Of a DNA stretch of 64,000 nucleotides, positions 12,101-27,400 are shown one piece after another. A model generated the notes under the pieces. The model did not search any database, had not been told where the DNA came from, and saw only the letters and a program-made list of their open reading frames with translations. The DNA lies in contig NC_089319.1 in the NCBI RefSeq assembly GCF_036669915.1, positions 23,392,524 through 23,456,523 of the forward strand. Reading direction: 5' to 3'. Origin of the DNA: Pocillopora verrucosa. Lineage: Eukaryota; Cnidaria; Anthozoa; Scleractinia; Pocilloporidae. Position numbers and translations under genes: made by a program. Positions within the stretch are counted from its first letter, which is position 1; each line of letters opens with the position of its first letter.

Positions 12101-15100
12101 ATTATGAATGAACAATTTCATGTCACAAAGTGAAAAAAAGTGGAACAGGAGCACTAGGATGTTTGTCAATTGGATGTCTGTCCCTGTTTTCCAACACAGT
12201 TTGTCAGCTCGAAGATAATAGTGTCAAGGCAGCTGAGAGGTGTTTCTGTTCTGCTAAATTTATTTGACCTTCCTCATAAAAAATGTGGGGCTCTAGAATA
12301 TCTTTAAGTAAGTAATTATGTAACTTGTTACCTTAAAAAATCATATTCTTTTTTTAAATCTATACTTTTGAGTTTGGCCAACTTCACAGCTTTATCTTGT
12401 TCATTAAAATGTGTTTGCAAAGCTTCTTTGCTCCATCTGCCAAATTACAAACAAACTCCAGTTAATTCTCTTGAAATAAGTAAATGAAACCAACAGAAGT
12501 CTAGCTGTAAATACCTTAACCCTCTGACCCCTCAAGTGACTAACACCTAATGTCTCCTAACAATATCAACCCTGAAACACATTAACTAAAGGTCACAAGA
12601 ATAGAGGAAATGATCAACAACTAAAGAAGCTATTGATATTCTCCTTGTCAGCACCTTAGGAAATGTATAGAATACAGTATAGAGAATATGATTAATGATA
12701 TTAAGGAGTAAAGGGTTAACCATAAATAAATATAAATTAAAAAACACTGCTGATTTTGATGCAAAGCAAAATTCTTACTCAGATATTGTGTTCCATAAAT
12801 AATCTGGATCCTTGCAGAGGGGTAGTTGTAATTGATGATACTCCGCCGTTTTCTGTGCAATTCTCACTGACAATTCAGGTTTTGCCAGATCCTCTCTTGC
12901 AAGACTTTTTGCCTATGTATATAAAAAAAATTATCTGAATACAATATAATCCTCCACTGACTTTCTTTTTCCAGTGTCTTAAACTGGTTTGTGGTTCTTG
13001 ACTGTTTCAATAATCCTACCTAAGATGGATGAGCTCAAGTAAAAAACAATTAAAATACAAACCACTGACCATAATACACAACTGTTATCTAAGAAATTCT
13101 GACCCCATCAATTACAGCCAGCCTCTACAAATACAATTCTTGAGTATTTGGGAAAATTATTTATCTCTTTCTGCAAAATTTACTGCCTTTTTTTTTAAAC
13201 ACGAGAACTCTCTCTTTCTCAAGGAACTTCTTCTTTCTCACAAAATTAATTTATATTTTTCCTCCAACTTCAAAACATCATGGAATAAATTTGGTCTTTT
13301 TATAATTTGTACAACAAAGCAGCCACATATGCTCCCAAAATCCATAAAAAATGAAACTTAACCTTGAGTAGTATATAGAATGAGCCTATTTAGATTGTAT
13401 ATTTGGTTTACCATTTTCAGATCATGTAATAAGGCCCTATCTAGAGATATGTTTCTTTCCAAATTCTTTTTATTCACCTACTTAATATGTGTGCATGATT
13501 TACAAAAGATAAATCTGGGAATTCTCTTGAGACCTGAAATGGGTAAACAAGTGGTAGGCTTGTATTAAGACACAGGTGATAGACAGTAGATGTAAGAAGT
13601 GATGAAGATTTGTATAAAATACATTTGATCTGCATTTAATGCATGTACTTGCCTTGTTGCTAGAAGTATTCTGAAAAGCCAGTTTTCCTACATTAGGTGG
13701 CCCATCATGGCAAAAAATAGCGTTTTTTACTGTTTTTCATTATACCCCTATTCTGTGGAAACTACATAAAGCTGTCAACTCATATTACGCAGTAACCCTG
13801 CCATTCCCCATGAGCAACTGCTCATTACAAGTTGATTGCAGTAACAGAACATCCTGGAAAAGAAAGATTTCGTGTGACATTCGCATGATTGCATGACATT
13901 TTGAGTTTCTGATCATGTTCCATCACAAAATCTCTCATCTACCATCTACCGTCTATTGTCTACTGTCTCCTGTCTATCATCCATTGTCCATCAGCTATTG
14001 TATATCTTCTATCAACTATCGACTATTGTCTATCATCTATCGTCTATCGTCTATCATCTATCATCTATCATCTATTATCTATCATCTATCCTCTATCATC
14101 TACTGTCTACAGTCTATCATAGGTCCATGTGATTGTCAAAACTGCCCCACCACATAAATTTCTTGCTCTATAGATAAGCTATCTATTTTAACACTAACCA
14201 TAAGTAATTCCTCCAATCTACCCTCAGGAAATATAGCAAAAAGCTTTGGTCCAATATTCCATTCTGAAAGCAAGGCAAAAACAACCGAATCTGCAATTAG
14301 GCAACCAATACTTGTGACAAGTTCATCGTACAGCGGACCATAGATGCGCAAGACAACTTTTCTCCTCTCTTCTTTCCCAACTCCATAACTTTCGGGGAGG
14401 GAACAAATGTATAACTTGTTGCTCAGGCCACCTCTAAAAAAAAAGCACATCATTTCATGCCATGATATACATACATACATACACACACACATATATATGT
14501 ATACATACATACATACGTTTATTGCAACTCCCAAGCTGGGTTTTTCAGTTACAAAACCTACATTAAAATTATTGTAATATTATAGTAACATTGTATTGGC
14601 CTAAAAATATATATAAGTGAAAACTAAGGCTAGTATAATATAAATACAAAAGGCCAGTATACGTTAAAAACACTAGTGAACTAAAACAAAAATTAGACAA
14701 GAATAGAAGATTGAAATGATTCATCTGTGTGTGACATTTCCAGTGAGGAGCGCATTCGGTAGGCGGAGCCTAAAGGCCTTTACATTCTCAGCTGCTTTTA
14801 AGTCATTTGGGAGGTTATTCCACAATTTGCATCCGCGATATGTGAATGCACATTGCCCAGAGGACAGGTGGCATCGTGGGATGTGGAGCAGATTACATGA
14901 TCTTGTTACCCTACTATGAATATGAGATCGTGGGACAAACATGTTAGCCAGATATTCAGGAACTAAATTATTTACACATTTAAATACCATTACAGCATTG
15001 TTAAAATAAAGTCTCTCCTCAACAGTGAGCCAATTAAGAGATTTTATGCCTTGGGAGATGTGGTCAAATTTCTTAAAACCTAATACAATACAAAGTTCTG

Positions 15101-16129
15101 CACTAGCTGAAGCTTCTTTATATTTCTTTGAGATGTGTTAGCCCATACAGTTGAACAATAATATATTGTACTAAAAACAAAAGCGTTCATCAAAAGTAAA
15201 AGGGTTTTCCTGTCCAAGAGGTGTTTAATCCTGCTAATCGGTACTAGTTTGAAAATACAGTTAGAAGTAGTTTTAGCAACATGATCGTTATATGTTAAGG
15301 ACTGGTCGATGTAGACTCCAAGGAGAGCTGAAGAGCTTTGCAGCACCCTTTGCTTAAGAAGCCTAGACTGGCTTCGCCAATGTACTTGGTTACACTTAGG
15401 AAAATCTCTCTCGTTAAAAACGTGTAAAAATAAATGCACAATTCAGTTTTAACTAATCAATTCTGGAAGACGATTCCTGTGAATTTACTAATAGTTTGGA
15501 TACAAGTAAACGCATTTGGATTTTCTATAAATAAACAATTATTAAAGTAGCTGGTGTGTATCTTGGAGAGGTTCCACGGGGATGGCTTTATCACAAAGAA
15601 TGTTCAATAATTTATTCACGGCTACGTGCTTCCTTAAACGCACTCGTCGTAAGAACTCCTCTCTCCGTAAAAATGAAAATAATAGACTGCTAACAGATCA
15701 AAAGTAAAGGTGAAGAAAGCAACAATTTTCCTTCTAAATTTAACCAAGAGACGCGTGTAACTTGACCCTCGTTAGACTTCGACCTTTGAATAAAATGTTT
15801 CGCCAAAGACACCAGCTTGTAGCTCCAATACCTCGCCTGTGATCCAGTATGTAATCAATTGTTTTAATATAGGCTTCTTCAACAACCAATAGAGACCGCA
15901 GAATGATTGGATGATTGATTATGCACACACTTACAAATCGGCGTTGGTACTTATTAAAGGAAAGACTTCATAAAAAACAATAGCATAAAAGCTCGTACCC
16001 TAACACTTGAATGGAAAAATCATCTATGGATATGTTTCTCCAGCTTCCTCCTAAGTACTGATTACACCACTGGTGCGCCTTCTTTTTGAAATCAAAGGTA
16101 ATTTCATTGGAAACGCTAGCCATGGACAT
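9156..16129 (-). CDS. Choline/ethanolamine kinase (10 exons, about 378 aa)
   Basis: Cytosolic kinase for the first step of the Kennedy pathway: ATP plus choline (or ethanolamine) gives the phosphobase used for phosphatidylcholine or phosphatidylethanolamine. Exons: 15999-16129, 14199-14433, 12779-12912, 12332-12436, 11768-11832, 11309-11405, 10664-10772, 9753-9856, 9530-9623, 9156-9218; they close in frame at 379 codons. Motifs in order: CNQYLGGSW at the N-terminus, GGLSNKLY nucleotide-binding loop, FPEGRLEE, Brenner's phosphotransferase motif HNDLQQGN (catalytic Asp near residue 220), the choline kinase motif IDFEFSAYNYR (Asp near 247), FDLANHFCEW and FALASHFMWGLW. Length matches the family. 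The start is ATG at 16129 or 16123; an ATG at 16171 would add 14 residues that look unlike the family. I cannot separate CHKA/B from ETNK by eye, but the GGLSN and FEFSAYNYR forms favour the choline kinase branch. Confidence 0.93.
13930..14121. repeat. CTATCAT-type 7-bp minisatellite in kinase intron 2
   Basis: An imperfect array of units of the form CTATCAT/CTATCGT/CTACTGT runs for about 190 bp just downstream of exon 2 of the kinase gene. The core at 14020-14105 is the most regular part. Confidence 0.85.
14467..14518 (-). repeat. CATA/CA/TA microsatellite forming the LINE 3' tail
   Basis: On the minus strand the LINE 3' UTR ends in GGGAGTTGCAATAAACGT and runs directly into ATGT repeats, then TA and GT repeats. 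Simple-repeat tails of this kind mark the 3' end of many CR1/L2-type elements. The tract stops about 33 bp before the splice acceptor of kinase exon 2. Confidence 0.75.
14519..15440 (-). mobile_element. 5'-truncated non-LTR retrotransposon (LINE) fragment, CR1/L2-like
   Basis: The minus strand encodes the C-terminal part of a LINE reverse transcriptase. One block (about 15340-15080) contains LLGVYIDQSLTYNDHV, YYCSTVWA and IKKLQLVQNF. The next (14990-14721), in a different frame, contains the end-domain pattern FTYRGCKLWNNLP followed by FRLRLPNALL. The break between the blocks is a frameshift or small deletion, so the copy is dead. It is followed by about 200 bp of presumed 3' UTR and an ATGT-type microsatellite tail. 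It sits in kinase intron 1 (14434-15998) in the same orientation as the gene. The subfamily is a guess from the ORF end and tail type. Confidence 0.75.
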
Positions 16130-16253
16130 CAGAACAGTTGTGTCAGCCTTTAGCAGTAAGTAATAGACCAACCCTCTCCTCCCACAGGGAAATCAGGGGG
16201 TGCTATTTGAAGCGCAGGCGCACAACGTCCTTTCTCTTCATCCCCTTTCCAAA
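16130..16253. promoter_or_regulatory. Bidirectional promoter between choline kinase and RPL27A, with TOP motif
   Basis: The start codons of the minus-strand kinase gene and the plus-strand ribosomal protein gene are only about 124 bp apart. Just upstream of the ribosomal ATG is a pyrimidine tract (16229-16239, CCTTTCTCTTC, followed by a second C/T-rich run), which fits a 5' terminal oligopyrimidine start as used by ribosomal protein genes. No TATA box is visible. Confidence 0.65.
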
Positions 16254-18667
<2,414 letters not shown>

Positions 18668-18690
18668 AAATTCATGCAACTGTACAAAAT

Positions 18691-18696
18691 AATAAA
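18691..18696 (+). terminator. Polyadenylation signal of RPL27A
   Basis: AATAAA lies 24 bp after the RPL27A stop codon, giving a very short 3' UTR, as is typical of ribosomal protein mRNAs. Confidence 0.85.
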
Positions 18697-21465
18697 AGTT
18701 TTCTGGTTGGAGTCTCTGTTTCCAGTTACTTTTAAGTCAGATCAAACCTCCCCTAAATTCTCTGTTCTCTGTTGCATTGTTCTTTGACCCAAACAAAAAC
18801 TATTTTTACAATAGCTAATAGAATGCTTGTCATCCAAGAGGAGTATGAACTTACAATTTGTCGAAACTGGACCATAGCAATTGAAATTTTCAATCATCAG
18901 AAGTTTTGACAAGACTGTGAAGAGTGAATTTTGCAATTGAAAATCTGCAGTTCTGATTTAGTTTTTTGCAGGCAATCCCTCACCCTTAAAGGGAATCCAT
19001 TTTCCCCGGAGGGGAGGGGGACTTGCTACAGTTTGAGTGTTAAAGGGAAATAATAGTAACCAATAATAGTTAAATGAAATAAAAGACAAGAAAAAAACAG
19101 AAGAAAAAGAGCGTTCCTTCAGAGTTGGCCATTGAACAACTAAAGACTGTTGAAGATTTAGATATAATCAGGATTAAAAACATGTAAGCTAAGTCTTTGT
19201 TCAGTTGTCATTGTATTCCTGGTCCTTTGAGTGTTAGCTTCTCTGTCCTACTTGACTTCCGAACATGGGGTCTCTACAGTCAAGGGCTTAACATCTACCC
19301 ATTGAAAGATTTAAGATGTTTGGATTAGACATTGTATACCAATGCTTTGCGATCTGATAATGGTGTTGAAATTTACATCAACTTTATTTACAAAGGAAAA
19401 ATCACTGAGATATGACATCCCCAGAATGCACAATTACTGAGCCTACTCTACCTGAGTTGGACAACAAGCTGGGAAAATTGCTGATTAAATGATAGAAGTA
19501 GCAGACATCTAACAATTATGCCTGCATGGAAAATCTGCACTGACCTGACAAACATGTAAACATTAAAACATTACAAGCTAATACATTGAATACTTTAAAG
19601 TAAAGATCCCACTCAACAACAATAGATTGACCACAAACACAACCATAAGCTGTGTAATAATACATAAATTAAAATTAACCTTTATATAGTAATGTATGCA
19701 GTATTGTAATTCTTATGCAATACAATATGAACTAGTCTGAAGACAAAAATATATGCCCAGTTGCTATTTCACAACTATTTATAATATATATATATATATA
19801 TAATATATATGTGTGTGTGGTGTGTGTGTGTATGTATGTATATATATATATATATATATATAGTCTCCATAGAATTGCTATGAAATTTGAAAGAATGTGA
19901 ACATCAGTGTTATTTATGAAGTGTTACTGGAAAAAGACAATCAGACTTGTGAAGACTAAACCATAAGTAGTAACAGTAGTTAGTTTCTGGTTTTCAGATT
20001 TGATCACATTTTCCTGACTTCTACTGTGATTGTTCAGAGTACCACTGACAAGTAAAATTCAATTCAAAGTGTTCACAATTTGCACAGTCCTATAATGACA
20101 AATGTATTTAGTGGACCTTGTAGATGTAGATTTATAGTAAAATGAACCTGCACCCAGCATACAACTGCATGGGGTAGATGCAGACACATCTCTGGTTACT
20201 AACATTAATGGAAAAATAGAGTCTGTAGGTGGCTCTGCACCAACCCCACAAGTGTTCTTTTCCCTATCCTAATGAATATTAATGTGCAATTGTCATTCAG
20301 TGATATTTTTTTTTAAGTTCAGATTCAAAACTAAAGTCATAAATGATTTTTCTACTACTGTGTCATCCCACATATGGGAAACTACCTTGACTTGTCTGCC
20401 AATGATTGTAAATTTGTGATGCACTTTTGAAACACCTAATAAAAATTATATTTGTCATAATTTATCAATCAGTGCATTGTTAAAAGAGAGTGGACTTGTT
20501 TTAAGCCACCTGAAACAAACAAACTGAAGACAAACCAATCATACCACAACCAAGCTCAAGTTCATTCGTCAGAGCTTTTGGTTTGATCTGATTTGTAACC
20601 AGCAAAAATACAGAAAAGTGAATTATCTAATTATTACATGTATTTTTACATGATCTTGCATTAGTTTTCCTCTTTATTCCTTCTATTTCAAGCTATCACC
20701 CTTAATTTGAAAACCTGAAAAAAGAATACTGATAACAACTAGTATTCCACAGTTTACAACTCTTCATTTTTTACCTCTGAACTATTCTTTTGTGCATGTT
20801 TGAGTATGCCATGAGGTTACAATAAACATTAAAAAACTGAGCTGTTTTGTTTCGACAAAAACAATTTATTACCTTGAATTCAGATAAACGACAATTTGAC
20901 TTGCAAATACTCTTTACTAACAGTGAAACGTAGTAACATTTCAAATGCTTAGATTTTCTCCAATAACACACAGTGCATCTGTTCAATATTTATGTCATGT
21001 ACATAAACAAGCTTTGTCCTTTTATCTTGGAAAGCTATCACACTTAACAAAATGCTGGCAGAAGGACTGCATGACAAGTAAATGTTGCTTTTCATGAATT
21101 AACCTTCAGTTCCCAAGATCTGATCATTAATTCTCCTTTCTACCCCCTTCCATTTCCCTGTGGATTAGTTAAATTAATTTGGTGTTAGGACATCACAACA
21201 CCATCCAGCTAATAAATTTGACAAATTCCATTTTACTGGATAGTATAATAATATTTTGAGGAAATGATAGAGAGTAACCTAAACTGGGAGTTTAAGAGAT
21301 AAAAATGACCAAAGCTGGCCAAAGAATCAATAGTAATAATAATTATTTAAAAAAACAGCCAAAAACATTGGAACTTTTCTGGTGTTGATATGAGGGGAAA
21401 TTGGATGTTCAATTCTAACAACCACCAGTATATTACATCTCATATTCATTAACAAAATAATTAAC
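18697..21465. other. Intergenic between RPL27A and the TIF1 gene
   Basis: AT-rich sequence between two convergent genes. It holds a dinucleotide microsatellite at 19785-19861 and probably the 3' UTR of the minus-strand TIF1 gene at its right end. I see no exon, tRNA or conserved motif. The short open frames here have no splice context or family resemblance. Confidence 0.5.
19785..19861. repeat. (TA)n-(GT)n-(TA)n microsatellite
   Basis: Alternating TA repeats flank a short run of GT/GTAT repeats over about 75 bp. Long TA tracts can extrude cruciforms, but this is an ordinary microsatellite. Confidence 0.9.
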
Positions 21466-24400
21466 TTATGGATTCAAGATATACATGCGAGCTTCATCTT
21501 TCTTCCTCTTTGGTTTGGGTTCTCCAGTTGCCTCAACAAACTCAGGGATGTACTTTTTTAGTAAAGTATCAAAATACAATTCTAGGTTGTGACCCATTTT
21601 TCCAACTTCAGATGTTGCCTGAAAAAACATAATAAAGTCAGGAAGTCACTAACAGTTCTGCGGGATTTGCAAATAATAAACCCCTCCTCGAAAACTGCAG
21701 TCTAGAAGTAGTTTACCTTACAAAGTAGGTTTTGCGTCAATTCAACTGTATTGGATTTCATATGCTTAGCTTTCATCAACCCATTTGCTTTCTGTTAGCA
21801 TTCACAATTCAATGTACACGTATGCTGTACATATATGCTGAGGTAGTGAAGTGTTAAAACACTTGCCAAGCTTGTCCCTGTTTTCATAGCATGAACTGAC
21901 CAGTGGCATTTCAACTGTCCTTACCTCTCTGGGTGGAATACCACTCCATTAAAATTAAGTAGCTGAGTCATTTCCCTACAGGATTGATGGTACATATTTA
22001 TTCAATTGACTCGCCCTGAGAGCAAATAATTTTTGGACCCCTTAAAGATGAGAGAATGACTTTGCCATAAGTTACTCCTCAATACTCAATAGACACTTAC
22101 CTCATTAAATATTGCACAATTGTCAAAGATTAATCGGCAATCTGCAACAAACTCACTGAAGCTTTGGTAATGAGCAAAGTTTTGAGTTTGAAGCTTGGCA
22201 CGAACATTTGAAAGATCCATTGGCTTTGAAATAACTTTATAGTAATTAGGAACCTTTAAAAGAAATGGCAAAAAGCAAGTTGTGATTTATAGCATGTAGA
22301 AAAAGAAGCATTTGTTTTGAGACAAATTCTCCTTAAACAATGACGAACTGTACAGCCACGTGCATTTACATATCATTTCGGGAGATTAAGGAAAATCTTT
22401 AGTCCCTGAACTTAATGTCATGGTCAGTGGCCTTGACCAAACTCCTAAGGGAGCTGAGCCTATTGTTTTCAGAAAACAAGTGAGAGAAGGAAGGACCAAG
22501 TACCAGTAAGTGAATCTGAGCTCACATCAATGCTTACTTCATTAACCTTCAAAAGTAAAATGCACATAAGTGAAATGATCACTAGTCTTGGGTCTGCTTC
22601 ACCAATGTATAAATCTGTCACTTACATCCATCAGTTTCTGAGGCAAGGTAAATATTTTGACAAGGCGACTAGAAAACAGGTTATTTATCAATTACTTTGA
22701 GTTATAAATAATCTATGTGTAGGTAAAATAATTGCACTAACCGATTTACTGACTCGTTGTTGAAATGGAATACTTTCTGCATGACAATACAGCTCTAGAA
22801 GAATCTTTTCACAAGCCTGAATGACAAAAAATCTAGTTTACTGGTAAACTCTCACACTGACTGACCAAAAAAAAAAAAAAAAAGGACTGAGCAAACCTCA
22901 AGTTTAACATGGCTTGCAGATTTCTGAAGTTTGACAGCCCCTCTCCCTTCCCCTTTCCCCAGCCCTAGTAATATAATTATCAGTTGAGGAACACTTTAGA
23001 ATAAACAATAAATCTTCATGACCACCTAACAAAGATATGTACTGAAATCTGTAAAGAAAATAATCTTTCAGATCTAAGAAGTTAGCACTTTGACATTCAA
23101 ATTTATTCAGTGGGCCAACAAACCTTGTTACCTTTGGGCATACATAACTGAATAACATAATAAATGCCATGGAAAAAAAAAACAGTTTTGCTAACCATGA
23201 CTGTGAAATAGATTTTGTGAGTGGTACTTTAATTCCACATTTTCCATTCATTCTTCAGCATTACAGTACCTTATAAACCCTTGTTTACTCTACATTTCAA
23301 TGTGTTTGAAAGAGGCTGTGTAGATACAGAAACAGTCCTCTATTACCTAACATGTAGTATTGAGAACTTGCAACCAAAAGAAAAAGTTACCTTTCTCTCA
23401 TACTCAGTCAGACCACTGCAAGATGATCGTCTTTTATTGCCCGGCTGAACAACTTCTTTATCTTTTTGGCAAAAGATAAAACAAGTTAAATTTCACATTA
23501 AGTAGTGTTTGATTTTCCACCTTCAGGATTGCAAAGTGTACGTCAATTTTGAGCAATTTAAATGCCTTTTATTATACAGGGTGTATTTGTTCATGCATTT
23601 GTAGTGTCTCCAACTACCACAGGTAAGCTTGAAAATACATAACACAACATTTTTTTTTTTTTTAATTTTTTTAATTAACTTTGTGACATTTTTCATACCT
23701 TTCTGTTTTAATGAATTCCAATCAACCAGTTGACATAAACCACAACTCCAAGAATCACTGTTGAAGACAACAAATATTTCCACTTAAATATGTCATTTAG
23801 AGGTTCCCTGGAGAAGTCTTCACCTCAGTGCAGTATCCCTGAGTTCAATGTAACAGTTTAGGGTTTTGCTTTGGGCTGTAGATGTGAACACCTTTTGAGG
23901 GGTCTACTAAGCTGTGTTGAGGTTACAGTACATATCAGGTATAGTAGGTTATCCAGAAAAAGGACTGAACAAGCAGAAAAAACTGACACAGTCTGCACTG
24001 ATGTAGAATGTAAGAGCGCAACCTCTAACTAAGCATGGTAGCGGATCTTCTCAAGATAATTTATGCACACTAAGAGCTTGTAACAAACAAAGCAAATATT
24101 GACATCCTTAGGAACAAACCTTGGAGTAGCAGAAAGGCAAGGCACATGACATTGTAAGTGGTACACTTTAGGGCATGTATCACAACAAAGAAGTTCTCCA
24201 CCATTGCGACACACTGCACACCAATCATCATTTGAGCTGGTCTCATCAATTCCACTCTCTCCACTAGTGGTGTCATCTTGTTGCTGCTGTAGATTGAAAA
24301 TTCAAAACATTGATGGCATCTACATGTCATATCAATAAGAAAGTTGATAAGAATATAAACAGATATGAACTGTGTACCATCAATTTGACCATGGAAGTTT

Positions 24401-27400
24401 CTTATGACATGCAGACTTCTTCCTTCCCTACCTTCTTCATTGATTCGTGACAAGGGGAGAATTCTGTGGGAGATTCTGGCTTTTCCTGCTTGACCTTGAC
24501 TGGTGGTGGGGAGGTTGTCACAGGGGATGCGGCTGGATCAGGGATTCCCTGGGTACTATTACTCCTCTTTCTCACTGGGAGTAGTTTGGGAACTTGGAGA
24601 GGAACTCCAGCATCTAACAATTCTTGAGAACTATGACTTCTCTTTAACACAGGAAGTAATCTTGGCACCTTTGAATCCCCAATTCCAGTTGGAGAGGTTG
24701 GACCTGAAAAATATAAGTTATTTTAAAAACCATCCTAAATTAAATAGGGATATTCCTTCTCTTCATGGATGCAATATTTTTCCATCCCAGGCTACTTACA
24801 GCACAAGGTCAGTTACCAAAACAACTCACCAATATGTCTTAAACTGTCTACATGGGTAGAGGCATATTGGGAGACTACAAGAGTTGAGTATCTTGTCCCA
24901 GACAAAAAAGAGAAAAAAGACACTCTGCAACAATTTTTTTAGTAATATAGTATAAATGTTTTTAGGTTGGCTCACCTTGAAGTACACCACCTCCTTTATT
25001 CACAATTACTAAAAAAAATTATTCATTTTGTGCTTTCCTTAATAAAATATAGAAACCATCTTATTGAAATTATTCAAAATAACATAAATGCATGCAAAAA
25101 AATACTTCTTTTCGACCAGAAACTCAATCTATGTTACAAAATGTTGTTTTCATTACACATAAATAATTTGGCTCTCACACTTCCTTGTAATCCATTCAAA
25201 GTGAAAGCAAGAATTTTCATAGGAAGCCTACAATTAACATATTTCCTAATGACACTTCATATCAAAATTACTTTCTCGTTAGCACTTTAACTATTATGTG
25301 TAATGTGCTGATTACCAATCGTTAATACTATCTTTCACGTGTTTTCAAACCATTAGTTCTTGGCCTTTACAAGTAAAACTAAATCCTGGAGCTTTAGAAT
25401 TTGACCATATTTTGAAGTCTTCTATGCTAGATGGATCTATAACTGCTGTTACTTCACGTCACTCTGCCTGTTTTTATAATTTACATGTCTTGTTAACTTG
25501 TCGATGATGATCTGATGTAGCTGATTCCCTTTTAAGCCATCATATTCACTTTTCAAATTTGTAATCAGTGTCAATTTTCTACATTTTTCATCTTACTGCT
25601 CCCTTCCATTTCTAACTTGACAAAAACAAGCCTTAATAATTCAAAGATCTCCATAAAACTAATGTCAATTGAATCAGATCTAAAACCAATGTCTCAAATA
25701 TAGCTATCCAACTTAAGTTTAACTGTGCAGTTGCAAAAACTGAGAATACAATTGTAATTACTTACATCATGAATATGATTGATGGTAAAAATCACTGCAA
25801 CACTGTAAATATATATAAGTCCAAGTTATAAATTTGTTACAACAGTGTGATCTTATGCTTGGTATATCTAAATCATTGATATCATGCAATGCTTGTGCCT
25901 TATATTGATTCTTCAAGTTATTCTGTCATACATGACAAATATTATAAACACAATAAACAGAGGAATTTTGTAAATATATTCTTGTTTTGTAATGAGGTAA
26001 AAAAACAAAAACAAAAACATATGATTCTGCCACAAGAAATTGAGACTCAAACCTTAGGGTTTTACAGTCTAATGCTTTAACACTGGACTACATGAAAATT
26101 GTGGGTGAATTGTCATGTAAGCCATATTCCACCATGTAGATTTGTTAACAGCCTCTGTCAAACTGCTTGGATCACCAATGTCAAATGCACCATGTACAAA
26201 CAGTTTGTAAATATTTAACAATAAAACCAAATTTGTTGCAGATTTAAATTAATGGCCATGTCAAAATTTTTCAGTGGTCATTATATAAATATTTACCTTT
26301 CATGATCAGGAAAAGGCTATATTGCTGTAATAGTGAAATGCTAAGCTGCTTTATTTGGCTTCAAGAGCCAAGTCATTGTTTTATTTAAAGAAACTGAAAC
26401 AATGCCTTTGAATTTCACTTTCAGGTTCTAAAGTTATAAAGTTTTGGCCATTAACAAGGCTTCTATCTCCAGTTCCCTTTTACATGGTAAAAAGGACTTC
26501 AAACAAATAAACCATTTAAAAAACTTGAAGGAATCTCAGGTGAAAAATTGATGTGGTTCTCATTTTCACTTGATTCCAATCTTATATTTTGCTAATTTTA
26601 ACCAAGCAAATTATTACACCGTAAGATTTAAAAATAACTTGGCTCAAACTGGCTAAGATTTCTTATTTCAGTTGTTAACCACTACAATATAAGGTTCTAT
26701 TCAAGTAAATATGAGAGAAAACTGGAACAAGATATCATCTAATTTATAGGTTTAATCATTCAATGAGTGCACCCAGATCATTTCAAATGTAGCGTATGAC
26801 TTAGTGCCTATTGAGGTATATTTCAGTTTTACAGGAAATATATACTTTTTTCTCATACACCACACACTACTAACTTTTTCTCTTGATCTCATTTTCTTTA
26901 TACAACTGTGCTAGATGTAATTTTATTGTGCTGGAAATTCAAATCAAGTTATGGTTAAAATGATCATTACTTTTTAAAATAAAGGTGAAATTAAGGTTCT
27001 GGTACAATTTTGCCAAACATGAATCAGAATCATGAGAGAAAAAAAAACAGCATCTCTTTGTGTTGAGATGGTGTTTTAATAAAAATAATACAATTGCATG
27101 GATTATGAGGTTTTCACTCTGTGTAACAAGTAAAAATTTTATTATCAAAAAAATAAAAATGTTGTGGAGTCCAGTTATCTTAAAGATTGTCTGGTTATAT
27201 AGTTCTAGACAACTATTGCTAATATTCAGTTCATATAAGGAAACAATTAGAAATCTTAGTAATGATTGCTATTGCATAAGCCACAGGAAAAGGGTAGAGA
27301 CTCCTTTAAATTCAAGAAATTGTAATAAACTGTAATCTGTCAGGATTTGCTCCATAAGTCATAACAATGATACAAATCTGGAACACAAATCTTCCAAATA

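Noticed and set aside
13930-14121. CRISPR-like or regulated repeat array
   Set aside because: Units are 7 bp, imperfect and contiguous without spacers: an ordinary minisatellite in an animal intron.
24067-24119. PHD exon continuing past 24120 as coding sequence
   Set aside because: A consensus donor (CCAAG/GTTTGT) and a matching downstream exon restore the canonical PHD ending, so the continuation is treated as intron.
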